NCBI GenBank assembly: GCA_002148405.1
Contig: MUGG01000098.1
Location: 186,001-250,000 of the forward strand
Length of the DNA: 64,000 nucleotides
Origin: Alkalinema sp. CACIAM 70d
Lineage (GTDB): Bacteria; Cyanobacteriota; Cyanobacteriia; Leptolyngbyales; Leptolyngbyaceae
Direction: 5' to 3'
The notes beneath the pieces are model-generated. The model did no database searches and had not been told where the DNA came from. It saw nothing but the letters and a program-made list of their open reading frames with translations. Position 1 is the first letter of the stretch, and every line of letters begins with the position of its first letter. Positions 29,339 through 38,751 of the stretch are shown here, one piece after another. The position numbers and the translations under genes were made by a program.

Positions 29339-29710
29339 ATGGCAAAAGCTAAACAGGATGAGGAGCGAGAAGAACGCATTACGATGGAAATTGTAGTAGA
29401 TGCCTATGGCCCAGAAGAACAGGCAATGGGCTGGTACTACTACTTGCAGGACACTATGCAGTTTCCTTTCTCCGCAGTGTGCATCAATAAGCGGCGTATA
29501 TCCCCGCTCAAGGTGGGCACCCCGGTGGAAGTGGTGCGCATGGCTCCGGAGGATGAGTGTGAGCAGGAAATGTTTGTAGAAATTGATTGGGAAGGGGACG
29601 CCTTGGCGGTGCCATTGATTCAGCTGGAGGCTCCAGAAGCCGATGGGGCAACCCAGCAGGCGATCGCTGACTGGCACTATTGGGTCAATCAGGGCTATGA
29701 GTTTGCTTAG
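29339..29710 (+). CDS. ccbP: CcbP-type calcium-binding protein
   Basis: Small acidic protein, 123 residues from ATG 29339, preceded by GGAGAG. It matches the cyanobacterial calcium-binding protein family known from Anabaena CcbP: EEREERITMEIVVDAYGPEE, MGWYYYLQDTMQFPF, VVRMAPEDECEQEMFVEIDW, and the IADWHYWVNQGY ending. Asp/Glu clusters on the surface hold calcium; in Anabaena the protein affects heterocyst development by buffering calcium. It stands alone with its own promoter region, divergent from the PNP operon. Confidence 0.88.
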   Translation: MAKAKQDEEREERITMEIVVDAYGPEEQAMGWYYYLQDTMQFPFSAVCINKRRISPLKVGTPVEVVRMAPEDECEQEMFVEIDWEGDALAVPLIQLEAPEADGATQQAIADWHYWVNQGYEFA

Positions 29711-29822
29711 GCTCCAGCACCTGATGATATGAAATGTCTGGGGCATATCGTTATTGCAGTGATCAAGGTATCCCAGCCATTAGAGAACTAACAGAAAGAT
29801 TGGGATACCTCTGTTTCAACTG

Positions 29823-30041
29823 TTATCGCAGTCGTTCGCGACTGAGGATGCTGATGTATTGCTCGTCGGAATGCACGATCGGCATTGGTTTACTCCAATG
29901 AATCCTGTCTGCAATCCGATGGGCATGGAATTGATTAATCGTATCCTGAATGAAATCGTAATGACCGATTAAGTGGATCTGTAAGCGTTGTTTCTTATGT
30001 TGAACTTCACGATCGCTCCGATCGCTAGAACCTTTCGCCAT
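29823..30041 (-). CDS. Small conserved-looking hypothetical protein
   Basis: 72 residues from ATG 30041, with AGGAGA 11 bases upstream. The basic start (MAKGSSDRSDREVQHKKQRL) is followed by QIHLIGHYDFIQDTINQFHA and ending YISILSRERLR. The central block has the look of a small cyanobacterial protein family whose name I do not know. Upstream in the same frame is a repeat-derived extension that I exclude. Confidence 0.55.
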   Translation of the reverse strand: MAKGSSDRSDREVQHKKQRLQIHLIGHYDFIQDTINQFHAHRIADRIHWSKPMPIVHSDEQYISILSRERLR

Positions 30042-30603
30042 ATTGTGAGCTTCTCCTGTTTGTAGTGAATCCCTTCCCCATAGCAAACTTGCTCCCTTCT
30101 CCTGTTTGCGGGAGAAAGGCTGGGGATGAGGGCAGTCTTAAGAAGCCCCAAAATTTAGAGCCACCCCGTTTGACATCACAAACAAGAGTGGCTCGGTCAG
30201 ATGTTAAAATCCTCATCAAGCCTCCTTGCTGCCTGAATCAGCGAGGGGGAATAGCTACCCGGAGTTGCGTCAACAACAAAGGGTAGTGCTCTAAATTGTT
30301 GGGAACCCAGCGACCCCATGCTTCATACCGACCCGTCAAAGAAGGATGTACATGGCAACCGCTCTGAGAACTCAGACTACGAAGAAACCCCACCCTAAGT
30401 CAACCGTATAGTGTCAATAAATATAAACATTACCCTATTAACAGAAAAACCCGATCGCCTCACTGACTGCATCGCACCATCATTTCCCGAGTCGTCTACC
30501 TGTCAAAAATCGACAGCAGTTGGTACGCAGAACCCATGACTTCAAATTAACGGGTACGCCCCTAACTTAATGGGTGCGCCCCACTTCTAGATTGCTAATT
30601 TTC
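30042..30603. other. Gene-poor region with repeat-derived sequence
   Basis: 562 bp. The stretch 30070-30150 (CTTCTCCTGTTTGCGGGAGA and surroundings) is a G/C-rich inverted repeat of the kind scattered in cyanobacterial genomes. 30558-30592 holds two copies of TTAAYGGGTRCGCCCC. A short minus-strand frame at 30238-30393 is listed separately. Otherwise I see nothing. Confidence 0.5.
30238..30393 (-). CDS. Possible 51-residue protein
   Basis: Minus-strand frame from GTG 30393 to TGA at 30238. The product has protein-like composition (HPSLTGRYEAWGRWVPNNL then EHYPLLLTQLRVAIPPR), unlike the low-complexity frames around it. It could be the remaining end of a longer gene. There is no clear ribosome site and I know no family for it. 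Confidence 0.35.
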   Translation of the reverse strand: MGFLRSLSSQSGCHVHPSLTGRYEAWGRWVPNNLEHYPLLLTQLRVAIPPR

Positions 30604-31572
30604 CTAATTCACCTGAGCGATGATCGTCCGATGACGGGGTGAATTTTCGATGATCGTTGGGCGGGTAAACCCAGCCGCTTCAATTTCCGCCGCAATGTCC
30701 ATCGAAAAATACTCATCCAAATAAGGCTCAGTACTCTTCAGCAGCGTCATCACATAGGGTGGCATTTTGACAAACACCGCCGATCGGGGATTCATATCCA
30801 TAATCGTGAGATAACCACCGGGTTTCAGCAGTCGCCGTGCCTCGTGGAAAATTTCGATCGCCGCCGACTGGGGTAACTCATGGAACATCAAACAAGCCGA
30901 CACCAAGTCATAGGATCCGGCAGGTAGCCCCGTCTGTTCCGAAGCAGCATGAACCCAGGTCGGTGCCGTTTCAGCACTGGGTTGTTCCCCCTTTAATTGC
31001 AGTCCATTGCCCTTACCTGCCTGCCGTAGTTCCGTGCGATAGCGAGCCACAGCCAAAAAATGCGGCGAGAGGTCAACCCCCGTAATCTTGGATCCGGGAA
31101 ACGTTTCCTGAAGCGCAAACGTACTCATGCCTACACTACAGCCCAGATCCACAATATCGCGGGGTGCGATCGGTAATTCCTGCTGCAAGACCTTATGATA
31201 GCTCTGCCGCAGATGGGGATCTCCACTGGATCCAGAATCCTGCCAAATCCGCGCATGGACAGAGTAGGCTGCCACCTCCACCTCCGTTGCAGGCAACCAG
31301 CCCAAGTTCCCTTCTTCGTAGGCGTGGAATGGTTTGAGGTAGTAGTCGGGATATTGCAAATTAGGATTGTGAACTGCTGCGAAATCCGCTGTCCAGTCGC
31401 GGGCCTGTAACTGCTGGGACTCCGCCATCCAGGGCACCCCGATCGTCTCCGCCCGTTGGATCATCATCTTCCTAGCCCGCTGCTTGGCGAAATTAAACAG
31501 CGGTTTAATCCCCAGCACCCAGTTGGCCAGCCGCACAGAAAAAGCAGGCTTCGCATCGATCGCAGCAGTCAT
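30604..31572 (-). CDS. Class I SAM-dependent methyltransferase
   Basis: 322-residue methyltransferase. The SAM-binding fold is at about 140-260: VDLGCSVGMSTFALQETFPG (motif I), ITGVDLSPHFLAVARYR (acidic loop end), DLVSACLMFHELPQ, and LLKPGGYLTIMDMNP (motif III). The N-terminal 110 residues, rich in aromatics (PDYYLKPFHAYEEGNLGW), are typical of a cyanobacterial/plastid subgroup of unknown substrate. It starts at ATG 31572. There is no operon partner: the neighbours are a secreted protein (same strand, 82 bp upstream) and a gene-poor stretch. Confidence 0.85.
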   Translation of the reverse strand: MTAAIDAKPAFSVRLANWVLGIKPLFNFAKQRARKMMIQRAETIGVPWMAESQQLQARDWTADFAAVHNPNLQYPDYYLKPFHAYEEGNLGWLPATEVEVAAYSVHARIWQDSGSSGDPHLRQSYHKVLQQELPIAPRDIVDLGCSVGMSTFALQETFPGSKITGVDLSPHFLAVARYRTELRQAGKGNGLQLKGEQPSAETAPTWVHAASEQTGLPAGSYDLVSACLMFHELPQSAAIEIFHEARRLLKPGGYLTIMDMNPRSAVFVKMPPYVMTLLKSTEPYLDEYFSMDIAAEIEAAGFTRPTIIENSPRHRTIIAQVN

Positions 31573-31654
31573 AGTTGGAATTCAAGAACGTTTGATTAAC
31601 GCCCCTATTATCGCAAAGATCGCAAGGGTTACTGCCCTCGGTTATTTCCCATAG

Positions 31655-32227
31655 CTATTTCCCCTGAACCGAGAGGCGATAGTTACTGCGCATTCCCGGT
31701 TCCATTGAACCGACCCAAATTTGGTAGGTGCCCGCAGCCCAATCACTATCAGTAATGCTGGCATCCTTTTTATTGCCAGTATCATCCCCGCAACGGGTGA
31801 CCCCACCCGGCCCTACGACAATTAAGGTTGTGTCTTTGCCACTCTCCACCTTGAGGGTGAGTTGGGAAAAACCTTGCTTCAACGTCATCATATGATCCGG
31901 CTTCGGATCGCCAAACCCTAAACACTTGTTACGATCGCGATCGACATCGCTGGTAATCGCTGGGAGGGATGTTGTACCGCCAGTACTCCCCTTCACCGAT
32001 ACAGATTGACTGCCACTGGTTAATTCAAAATTGCCAAAATTGGATGATTGCGCCAAACTGGGTTGGCTACCCAATGGCAACAGTGCGATCGCGCCACAGG
32101 CTGCACCTAAGGCTACACGAAAAACTCCGCCCAAGGTTACGCCAGACCCCTGACTGAACTGTGAACTAGACACGGTGCCCGATGGGCTAGATACTGCGCT
32201 CAAAAGGACTCCTCGATCGCCGATCAT
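31655..32227 (-). CDS. Secreted hypothetical protein
   Basis: 190 residues with a Sec-type signal segment (VALGAACGAIALLPLG) ending in SLAQ at about residues 58-61. About 30 residues precede it, so translation may really start downstream. The mature part of about 130 residues is polar, with two cysteines (KCLGFGD, TRCGDD) that may form a disulfide, and ends with WAAGTYQIWVGSMEPGMRSN, resembling bacterial pre-peptidase-type beta domains. It is probably periplasmic or extracellular. Function unknown. Confidence 0.72.
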   Translation of the reverse strand: MIGDRGVLLSAVSSPSGTVSSSQFSQGSGVTLGGVFRVALGAACGAIALLPLGSQPSLAQSSNFGNFELTSGSQSVSVKGSTGGTTSLPAITSDVDRDRNKCLGFGDPKPDHMMTLKQGFSQLTLKVESGKDTTLIVVGPGGVTRCGDDTGNKKDASITDSDWAAGTYQIWVGSMEPGMRSNYRLSVQGK

Positions 32228-32595
32228 GGTGAACCTCGTTCCTTTACATTACGAAGAATTACGTTACGAAACAGTAAAGTGACAAAAATGATGGATTATC
32301 AGAAAGCTCGGCAGTTTGTCCCTGACTGAGATGCTGAAATGCCCGAGATGCTGGAATGCCCGAGATGCTGGAAGGACAATGACAAAAACCTAGGGGATCT
32401 CTACACCGGGTTATTTCTACAATAGGATCACTTATGCACAGGTACTAGTCATTCCTGACGGTTCTCCTATCGATCGATTTTAGACACCCAATGCCACGAA
32501 CTGTCTAGGGGATATCTCTACTGCAACACTACCTGCCGCATCCTGCTGCTGAACACCGCCGCCGCCCCCCTGCCGAACCCTTCTGCTGAACCACC
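32228..32595. other. Intergenic region with 17-bp tandem repeat
   Basis: 368 bp. A 17-bp unit GAGATGCTGRAATGCCC is repeated about 2.9 times at 32328-32376. The rest, including a Cys/Ala-codon-like CCGCCGCC run near 32560, shows no gene or clear promoter. Confidence 0.5.
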
Positions 32596-32754
32596 ATGCC
32601 GACTCTTGTTCTCATTGTTTTAGCCCTTTTATTTGGCAAACTGGTTGAACTGATTTGTATACAGCCGCTCCACAGTGTATCGAGTTTCCTCAATCTGGGT
32701 GGATTGGGTTGGCTCCCCTTGCTTCTCCTGGGAATTTGGTGCTTGGGACGATAG
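32596..32754 (+). CDS. Possible 52-residue membrane peptide
   Basis: ATG 32596 opens a 52-codon frame ending TAG. The product is strongly hydrophobic with two candidate spans (TLVLIVLALLFGKLVELIC and GWLPLLLLGIWCLG) separated by a short polar loop, like many small cyanobacterial membrane peptides. No good ribosome site is seen. It lies 109 bp before the Hpt gene. Confidence 0.4.
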   Translation: MPTLVLIVLALLFGKLVELICIQPLHSVSSFLNLGGLGWLPLLLLGIWCLGR

Positions 32755-32863
32755 TCTCACTCCCTAGTCTGGGCACACTGAAAAAGACGACTTGGCCATA
32801 GTCAGTTCAGGCTGAGAGCTGATCCCGTCCCTCCAACCCGTTTTGGCCTTTGCTGTGCGTTCT

Positions 32864-33226
32864 ATGAAATCTTCCCTGACATCTCGAGTCTCCGCTGTGG
32901 ACATTGATTGGAAACAGTTACATCAACTGTCAGATGGCAATACTGAATTTGAAGTGGAACTCCTAAAGATCTTTTTTGTGGAAACCAAAACCCGTTTGCA
33001 ATTGCTTGAATCAGCTTTGGCCGATCAAGACTGTCATACATTGCAATACCTAGCCCATCAAATCAAAGGTGCCAGTGGCAATGTGGGCTTACGGAAGATG
33101 TGGCAGGCTGCTACGGAGCTGGAAAAGCAGGCGCGGCAGCAGGATTTATCCCATGGCTCCCTTCTTTTAACCCAATTGAACAATTCGTTGCTTGTCGTAC
33201 AGGATTTTTTAGAAGCAACGACGTAA
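32864..33226 (+). CDS. Hpt domain phosphotransfer protein
   Basis: Single-domain histidine phosphotransferase of 120 residues from ATG 32864. The phospho-accepting site is LAHQIKGASGNVG (H-X-X-K-G pattern), followed by LEKQARQQDL and a last amphipathic helix, giving the four-helix Hpt bundle. Such proteins pass phosphate between response-regulator receiver domains. No kinase is adjacent; the nearest phosphorelay genes are at 39-44.6 kb. The variable first 20 residues could be trimmed. Confidence 0.88.
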   Translation: MKSSLTSRVSAVDIDWKQLHQLSDGNTEFEVELLKIFFVETKTRLQLLESALADQDCHTLQYLAHQIKGASGNVGLRKMWQAATELEKQARQQDLSHGSLLLTQLNNSLLVVQDFLEATT

Positions 33227-33603
33227 AATTAAACACTGGGGTTCCCGCGCATTCGCCATCGGCTACTTACAGCCAGGATATTCCCAACAGAATATTCGCT
33301 GGATACTCGCTGGATGTGCACTGGATACGCACTGGACACGGATAAGTGGAATCTCTCAACCCTATCCCATCCCTGTATCAATTCTGGAAAAATCAATATT
33401 TCATTGCTCCAGATAAATTTTCCCTTCCCTCTCCCAACTGTCCGGATGTCCAAATTAGCCAGGTGAACAGTTCATTAAGGATCAGCTTCCTACAAAAAAG
33501 ACCGATCGGCAGGCAGGTTGTCTAGCCGATGTTCGGCCTGTGAACTTTCTTGGCGACACAATCCCGTTCAATTGTTTAGGATTTGAGCATCATCGGGGGA
33601 AAG
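33227..33603. other. Intergenic region with short degenerate repeat
   Basis: 377 bp. An 11-12 bp unit with the theme CGCTGGATACT is repeated four times at about 33296-33341. No gene, hairpin or clear promoter is recognised; the second half is presumably the promoter of the PBP2 gene. Confidence 0.5.
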
Positions 33604-35415
33604 ATGAGCATTGGGCTGCGATCGACTCAGAAAAAAATCTACCAGAGCTTCTCTAATTATCGACTGCAAATCAAAAGCCGTTTGCCGCGATCGGAAAGAG
33701 TCGGTTTTCTCTTTTTAGCAGCAACGGTTTTGTTTAGTATTCCAGCGTTTCGGTTGGCGCAAGTGCAACTGATTCAAGGGCAATATAACCGCGCCTTGGC
33801 AGACCATAACCGGGTACGTCCTATCCCCCTGGTTTCTGATCGGGGCAATATCTTCGATCGCAATGGCAAACCATTAGCTGCGAACCAATTAGCGCGGGCG
33901 GTGTACCTTTATCCTCGGGAGCAATCCCTGGAGGGGTGGAAAGCGTCGGTTGAACGGCTGGGCAAGATTCTCAAGCTACCCCCGCAACAAATCTTAAACC
34001 AATTAGAGAAAGCAGGATTTCAATCAGCGATTCCTGTGCGAATCACACGAGACTTAACACCAGAGGCATTTATTGCGCTAGCAGAAGGCGATCCCATTCG
34101 GGGATTGGAAATTCAACCGGAATCCAATCGGCAATATCCCCACGGATCCCTTGCTGCTCACATCCTGGGGTACATCGGAGAAGCCACCGCTGACGATCTG
34201 AAAAAACACCCCGATCTACCTATGGGAATGATTGTGGGCCAGATGGGGTTGGAACGAATTGCCGATGAACAGTTGCGGGGTCGCTGGGGCAGTCGCTTAA
34301 TCGAAGTGGATGCAACGGGTAAAGAATTGCAAATGTTGGGGATTCAGAAGCCGATCGCTGGACAGCCCCTCCAACTCACTTTAGATATTCGACTGCAACA
34401 GGCGGCGGAAAAAACCTTGGCGAATCGTCGGGGGGCGGCGGTAGTGCTCAACGTGAAAACCGGCGAAGTGTTGGCCATGGCCAGTGGCCCGACCTTTGAT
34501 CCCAACCTGTTCACCCGAAAAATGACCGATCGGGAGTGGAATCAACTGCAATCCCAGGACAACCCCTTTTTGAATCGTGCTCTACAGGGCTATCCACCCG
34601 CTAGTACGTTCAAAATTATCTCGACCGCAGCAGCCCTGCAATCGGGTAAGTTTTCCCCTGATTCGACATTGATGACCTCCGGGGCAATCAGTGTCGGCGG
34701 CGTTCTCTTCCATGAGCATGGTGGCGGCGGGTATGGCACGATCGGTTTCCGGGATGCCTTGGCTTTTAGTAGTAACACCTTCTTCTACCAAATTGGTTTG
34801 GCCGTTGGTCCCCAGGAAATCAGCAACTGGGGCCATCGCATGGGGATTGGGGAAACCAAGATTAATTTAGACGGTGGATCTCAGGGACTCATTCCCACAC
34901 CAGAAACCAAGGAAAAACTATATAAGGAACCTTGGTACGCAGGCGATACCGTAACCATGGCGATCGGGCAAGGGCTAGTGCAGGTGACGCCGTTGGAAAT
35001 GGCGGTGATGATCAGCAGTATTGCCAATGGAGGGAAGCGGGTTAAACCTCACTTACTCATGGACCAAACGGGAACGCCGGAGATGCAACCGGAAGATACA
35101 GGCTTGAAGAAAAGCACGATCGACACCATCCGGGAAGGCTTGATCGCAGTGGTCAAAGAAGGGACGGCCCGCCGCTTGAGTGATGGATCGATCCCCCCCA
35201 CAGCGGGCAAAACGGGAACGGCTGAAGTGCCCGGTGGTGCGGACAATGCGCTGTACGTTGGCTATGGGCCGCTGAATGATCCCCAAATTGCCGTAGCGGT
35301 GGTGGTGGAAAATGGCGGCTTTGGTGCGGAATCAGCAGTTCCGATCGCCCACGAAGTTTATAAAGCCTATTTTGGCCCCCCAAAAAACCAGCCCCAGCCG
35401 AAGCCTCAATCCTAG
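33604..35415 (+). CDS. mrdA: Penicillin-binding protein 2 (peptidoglycan D,D-transpeptidase)
   Basis: Class B PBP, PBP2 type, 603 residues from ATG 33604, cross-linking lateral-wall peptidoglycan. A single membrane anchor lies at about residues 30-55 (VGFLFLAATVLFSIPAF), followed by the dimerisation domain with DRGNIFDRNGKPLA. The transpeptidase motifs are PPASTFKI (SXXK), SSNTFFY (SXN) and KTGTAE (KTG). Family members normally lie near mreBCD/rodA, but here two glycosyltransferases follow downstream on the same strand. TTG 33583 is an alternative start I reject for lack of a ribosome site. Confidence 0.93.
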   Translation: MSIGLRSTQKKIYQSFSNYRLQIKSRLPRSERVGFLFLAATVLFSIPAFRLAQVQLIQGQYNRALADHNRVRPIPLVSDRGNIFDRNGKPLAANQLARAVYLYPREQSLEGWKASVERLGKILKLPPQQILNQLEKAGFQSAIPVRITRDLTPEAFIALAEGDPIRGLEIQPESNRQYPHGSLAAHILGYIGEATADDLKKHPDLPMGMIVGQMGLERIADEQLRGRWGSRLIEVDATGKELQMLGIQKPIAGQPLQLTLDIRLQQAAEKTLANRRGAAVVLNVKTGEVLAMASGPTFDPNLFTRKMTDREWNQLQSQDNPFLNRALQGYPPASTFKIISTAAALQSGKFSPDSTLMTSGAISVGGVLFHEHGGGGYGTIGFRDALAFSSNTFFYQIGLAVGPQEISNWGHRMGIGETKINLDGGSQGLIPTPETKEKLYKEPWYAGDTVTMAIGQGLVQVTPLEMAVMISSIANGGKRVKPHLLMDQTGTPEMQPEDTGLKKSTIDTIREGLIAVVKEGTARRLSDGSIPPTAGKTGTAEVPGGADNALYVGYGPLNDPQIAVAVVVENGGFGAESAVPIAHEVYKAYFGPPKNQPQPKPQS

Positions 35416-35486
35416 TCGCGATCGAGCGATCGGGCCGATCGTGGGTAGCATAAAGGAGTCCCCGTTCCTTCGAGGCTCGTTTTGCC

Positions 35487-36278
35487 ATGAAGTTTACGAT
35501 CGTGACTCCTTCCTACAACAAAGGAGCTTATATTGAGCGCACGATTCAAAGCGTGCTAGCTCAACAACATCCAACGATCGAGTTGGAGTATCTGGTGCTG
35601 GATAATTTTTCCGACGATGGGACGGCGGAGATCCTCGATCGCTATGCCCAGCATCCTCACGTTCAAGTCCATCGCTACCACGATCGGGGACAGGCTGATG
35701 CCATCAACCAAGGCTGGCAGAAGGGAAGTGGCGAAATTTACGCTTGGCTGAATGCAGATGATGTCTACTTAGATCAATGCTTACAACAGGTTGCCGAATA
35801 CTTTCAACAACACCCTCAGGTAATGGCAATCTATGGAGAAGCCATTTATATTGATGCGAACGATCGCGTTCTCAAGCCCGTTACTAACATTCGTAACTAT
35901 TCCCGAAAACAGTTGCTATCCCACGATTTTATTACCCAACCTGCCACGTTTTTACGGCGGGAAGTGGTGGAAAAGACGGGACTGTTAGCCACCGAGTATC
36001 GCTACGTGTTTGATTGGGATTATTGGATTCGGATTTCTCGACAGTATGATTTTGTACGGGTGCCGATCGTCCTTGCAGGGTATCGGATTACCGGCGATAA
36101 CCTGACCACAACGGGCAATAAACGCCGACTCCAGGAAATGCTTCAGGTGGTTTGGCGACATGGAGGACTGTTCCATCTGTTCCGCTTTGGACTACGCTTA
36201 GTGCGGAAGTACGCTGCTCGTAAAGTAGAAATTCCGTCCGTAGCGCCGCATCCCACTTCCCGATCGCCCCAACCATAA
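35487..36278 (+). CDS. Glycosyltransferase family 2 protein
   Basis: 263-residue GT-A glycosyltransferase. KFTIVTPSYNKGAYIERTIQ starts the fold; LEYLVLDNFSDDGT, YHDRGQADAINQGW and AWLNADDVYLD (the DXD-type metal site) follow, then the acceptor segment GDNLTTTGNKRRLQEM. No membrane span. It lies 71 bp after the PBP2 gene and 135 bp before a WecB/TagA-type gene, on the same strand. This suggests wall or capsule sugar assembly. Acceptor unknown. Confidence 0.88.
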   Translation: MKFTIVTPSYNKGAYIERTIQSVLAQQHPTIELEYLVLDNFSDDGTAEILDRYAQHPHVQVHRYHDRGQADAINQGWQKGSGEIYAWLNADDVYLDQCLQQVAEYFQQHPQVMAIYGEAIYIDANDRVLKPVTNIRNYSRKQLLSHDFITQPATFLRREVVEKTGLLATEYRYVFDWDYWIRISRQYDFVRVPIVLAGYRITGDNLTTTGNKRRLQEMLQVVWRHGGLFHLFRFGLRLVRKYAARKVEIPSVAPHPTSRSPQP

Positions 36279-36413
36279 TGATCTAACGATTGATGATCTG
36301 AAAGATTTGCCCAGAAATAATATCTCCCATTCATCCACGACTCACCTACCCTCCTACCCATCTACTCTCCTACCCATCTACCCCCTACTTAAAATTTTAT
36401 TTATACGCTGTTT

Positions 36414-37208
36414 ATGACGCTCGTTTCTCACCCGATTTTAGGGAGCCGCATTGATTGCACCAGTTATCGTGATGCCTGCGATCGAATTGTGCACTGGGCT
36501 CACGATCGTAGATCGTGCTACGTGATTGCAGCCAATGTTCATGTGGTGATGACTGCCTATTGGCAAAGGCCCTATCAAAGAATTGTTAATCAGGCCGCTT
36601 TAGTGACGCCGGATGGCATGCCCCTGGTGTTGGCTCTACGGCTGCTCGGCCAGAGATCCCAAAGCCGAGTCTACGGCCCCGATCTCATGTTAGCGTTATG
36701 CGATCGGGCAGCCCAAGAACAACTTCCCATTTATCTGTATGGCGGAACAACAGAAACGTTGCAAAAATTAACAACAAACCTGAAGTTGCAATTTCCAACT
36801 CTACCGATCGCAGGAACCCACGCTCCTCCTTTTCGGCCTTTGACGGAACTGGAGGAAGTTCAGGATTGCGATCGCATTCAAGCTGCTGGAGCCGCGATTG
36901 TCTTTGTGGGACTAGGATGTCCGAAGCAGGAACAATGGATGGCCCGTCAGGTCGATCGTCTTCCAGCCGTGATGATTGGGGTAGGAGCAGCTTTCAGTTT
37001 CCACAGTGGAGAAGTGTCACAAGCGCCCCGCTGGATGATGGCCATGAGCTTGGAATGGATCTATCGGCTCTGGGCGGAACCGCAACGACTTTGGAAACGC
37101 TATTTAATTAATAACCCTGCATTCCTCTTTTTATTGACTGTGCAACTGTTCCATACCTATAGTCGTTTACTCAGTCGTTTCTTCAAACGATTTCTCACAA
37201 AAATTTAA
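36414..37208 (+). CDS. WecB/TagA/CpsF family glycosyltransferase
   Basis: 264-residue GT26-family transferase, which adds UDP-N-acetylmannosamine-type sugars to lipid-linked intermediates. It has VTPDGMPLVLALRLLGQ, YGPDLMLALCDRA, IYLYGGTTET and the diagnostic VFVGLGCPKQEQWMARQ, then GVGAAFSFHSGE. The C-terminal basic segment (QRLWKRYLINNPAFLFLL) is the peripheral membrane part. Downstream of the GT2 gene and probably in its pathway. Confidence 0.92.
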   Translation: MTLVSHPILGSRIDCTSYRDACDRIVHWAHDRRSCYVIAANVHVVMTAYWQRPYQRIVNQAALVTPDGMPLVLALRLLGQRSQSRVYGPDLMLALCDRAAQEQLPIYLYGGTTETLQKLTTNLKLQFPTLPIAGTHAPPFRPLTELEEVQDCDRIQAAGAAIVFVGLGCPKQEQWMARQVDRLPAVMIGVGAAFSFHSGEVSQAPRWMMAMSLEWIYRLWAEPQRLWKRYLINNPAFLFLLTVQLFHTYSRLLSRFFKRFLTKI

Positions 37209-37553
37209 CTTTGACTACTTGATGATGTCAATCTAATCGCTAACCATCGAGTTTCCTTATAGAAATAATTGATACCATTCAATTGACTCTTTCTATTTTG
37301 CACTTTTCATTTCCTAATCTCTACTCTCCGCTCTTCACCGCTTGCTCTTCAGAGTTTACGATCGTGATTCACGTTTTCTGAGTTAGAAGAACCCTAGAAA
37401 AGCTACATTTGTGATCTTACTCACATAACATTTGTTGATTGCATCACAACTTAAAGTTCTCAAGTTTTACACGATCGCTTTTTAAAATTTTAATTAAGTT
37501 GAAATCAGTGATCAGGTCGTCATAGACACCATGTCGTGTCAAGGAGTTGCTCT
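37209..37553. other. AT-rich intergenic region
   Basis: 345 bp between the WecB/TagA gene and the following hypothetical gene. It is AT-rich, presumably promoter, with AAGGAG at 37541-37546 as the ribosome site of the next gene. I see no other structure. Confidence 0.5.
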
Positions 37554-38303
37554 ATGCGGGCTCTTAACGCTCCCCCCATTATTACAGAATTGCAAAAGAA
37601 AGAAATTCAGCAGTTATCTCCCATTGCTCGCTATCGTCTTCGCAAATTGTTAAGTCAGTATCTTAGCTCCGCTCCCCTGATTCCTCCTACAAGCCCCACT
37701 ACCGCTAATTCTTCGCTTGCAAAGGCGCAAACAAATCTACTTCTAGGGACACGATCGGTTAGACCGCAACCCCTAGAAACCCTCATTTCCCTGTATCATG
37801 AATTGTCAGAGACTGCTAATAAATCCGAAGCGAGCGATACATCAGATCAACTCTATACGGTTCAGCAGCAGCTCTTTCAGGCATTAAACTTACGCTGGCC
37901 TCTGTCTGCTCAAATCCCTACGGTTACAGAAGATGCCATGCTTTCTCGATATTCATTTTATTATGACAACGCGGTTCGGGAGGGACTGCTTTACGATGGA
38001 GCCTTCTATGGCCAAGTCTACAAAATTTCTAGTCATCAGCGAGGCCATGCTTGTATTGTAGCCTGGGTTCTTCAAGAACAAAAAGTCCCGGTGATTGTTA
38101 CTCCGAGTAAAGATGGTTATGAGTTCTGGGTTAGTTTGCAATCTTCTAGCTATGCTGTTTTAGTTAAGCAGGATCAAGATTTACTCAGTTGGGTGAAAGC
38201 GTTGTACCCAATACTCCGACGTTTTAGGGCCCAGTTTCCCATTGAAGATTCCTATGGATCCCCCGCCCAGCCAGAGATTTACAGCATACCCGCGATCGCC
38301 TAA
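37554..38303 (+). CDS. Hypothetical cyanobacterial protein
   Basis: 249 residues from ATG 37554, which lies 7 bases after AAGGAG; an in-frame GTG at 37536 is weaker. Three parts are seen: a basic helical start (TELQKKEIQQLSPIARYRLR), a Ser/Thr/Pro-rich linker (about 40-75), and a mixed domain with YSFYYDNAVREGLLYDG, HACIVAWVLQEQKVPVIVTP and ALYPILRRFR. No family recognised and no operon partner. The two possible small-RNA units lie downstream. Confidence 0.6.
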   Translation: MRALNAPPIITELQKKEIQQLSPIARYRLRKLLSQYLSSAPLIPPTSPTTANSSLAKAQTNLLLGTRSVRPQPLETLISLYHELSETANKSEASDTSDQLYTVQQQLFQALNLRWPLSAQIPTVTEDAMLSRYSFYYDNAVREGLLYDGAFYGQVYKISSHQRGHACIVAWVLQEQKVPVIVTPSKDGYEFWVSLQSSSYAVLVKQDQDLLSWVKALYPILRRFRAQFPIEDSYGSPAQPEIYSIPAIA

Positions 38304-38391
38304 TCCATTAGAGCGTTCCGGGTATTATTTTTATCTAGTTTCACTGTAAAAAGTGCTCGGTTTTTCCACATTTTCTACCTACTATTGGGGA

Positions 38392-38503
38392 GTGTGCGAA
38401 AGATCTAATAAGGACAAATTCCTCCTCAGCGTTTCACTTAGCAAATTCCGTTCATTGATTTCTGCAATTGATCGGAATTCTTAAGTCAATTCTGAGGATT
38501 TTT
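38392..38503 (+). ncRNA. Candidate small RNA, copy A
   Basis: Begins after a TACTAT -10-like element (38379-38386) with GTGCGAAAGATC. CCTCAG at 38424-38429 can pair with CTGAGG at 38492-38497, directly before a T tract (38499-38503). The same plan recurs in copy B. A transcript of about 110 nt is inferred; no expression evidence is available. Confidence 0.35.
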
Positions 38504-38751
38504 CATTTGAAAAACAGTCTCTAGGACTATAACCGTTGGCACTTTCTCATTCGTGCTAGGCCGGTCTATGCTCTCTATGGATAGATTAATGGTAAGGGAC
38601 TCCTACAATGACGGGGTTCTGCGAGGATGCTCTCTATGGAGGGGTATCAGCCTGCATTGTGAGAACAGGAAAAAATATCTTATTCAGTTGATTGAAGAAT
38701 TCTAATCGGTTATCTGCCCTCTTTCTTCACAATTAATATCTACTATAAATA

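Noticed and set aside
30025..30219. 64-residue minus-strand frame
   Set aside because: Largely translated from the GGGAGAAGGGAGCAAG-type intergenic repeat; overlaps the better supported small gene at 29823-30041.
33296..33341. CRISPR-like short repeats
   Set aside because: Units of 11-12 bp with no spacers; simple degenerate tandem repeat. No CRISPR array or cas gene is present in the window.
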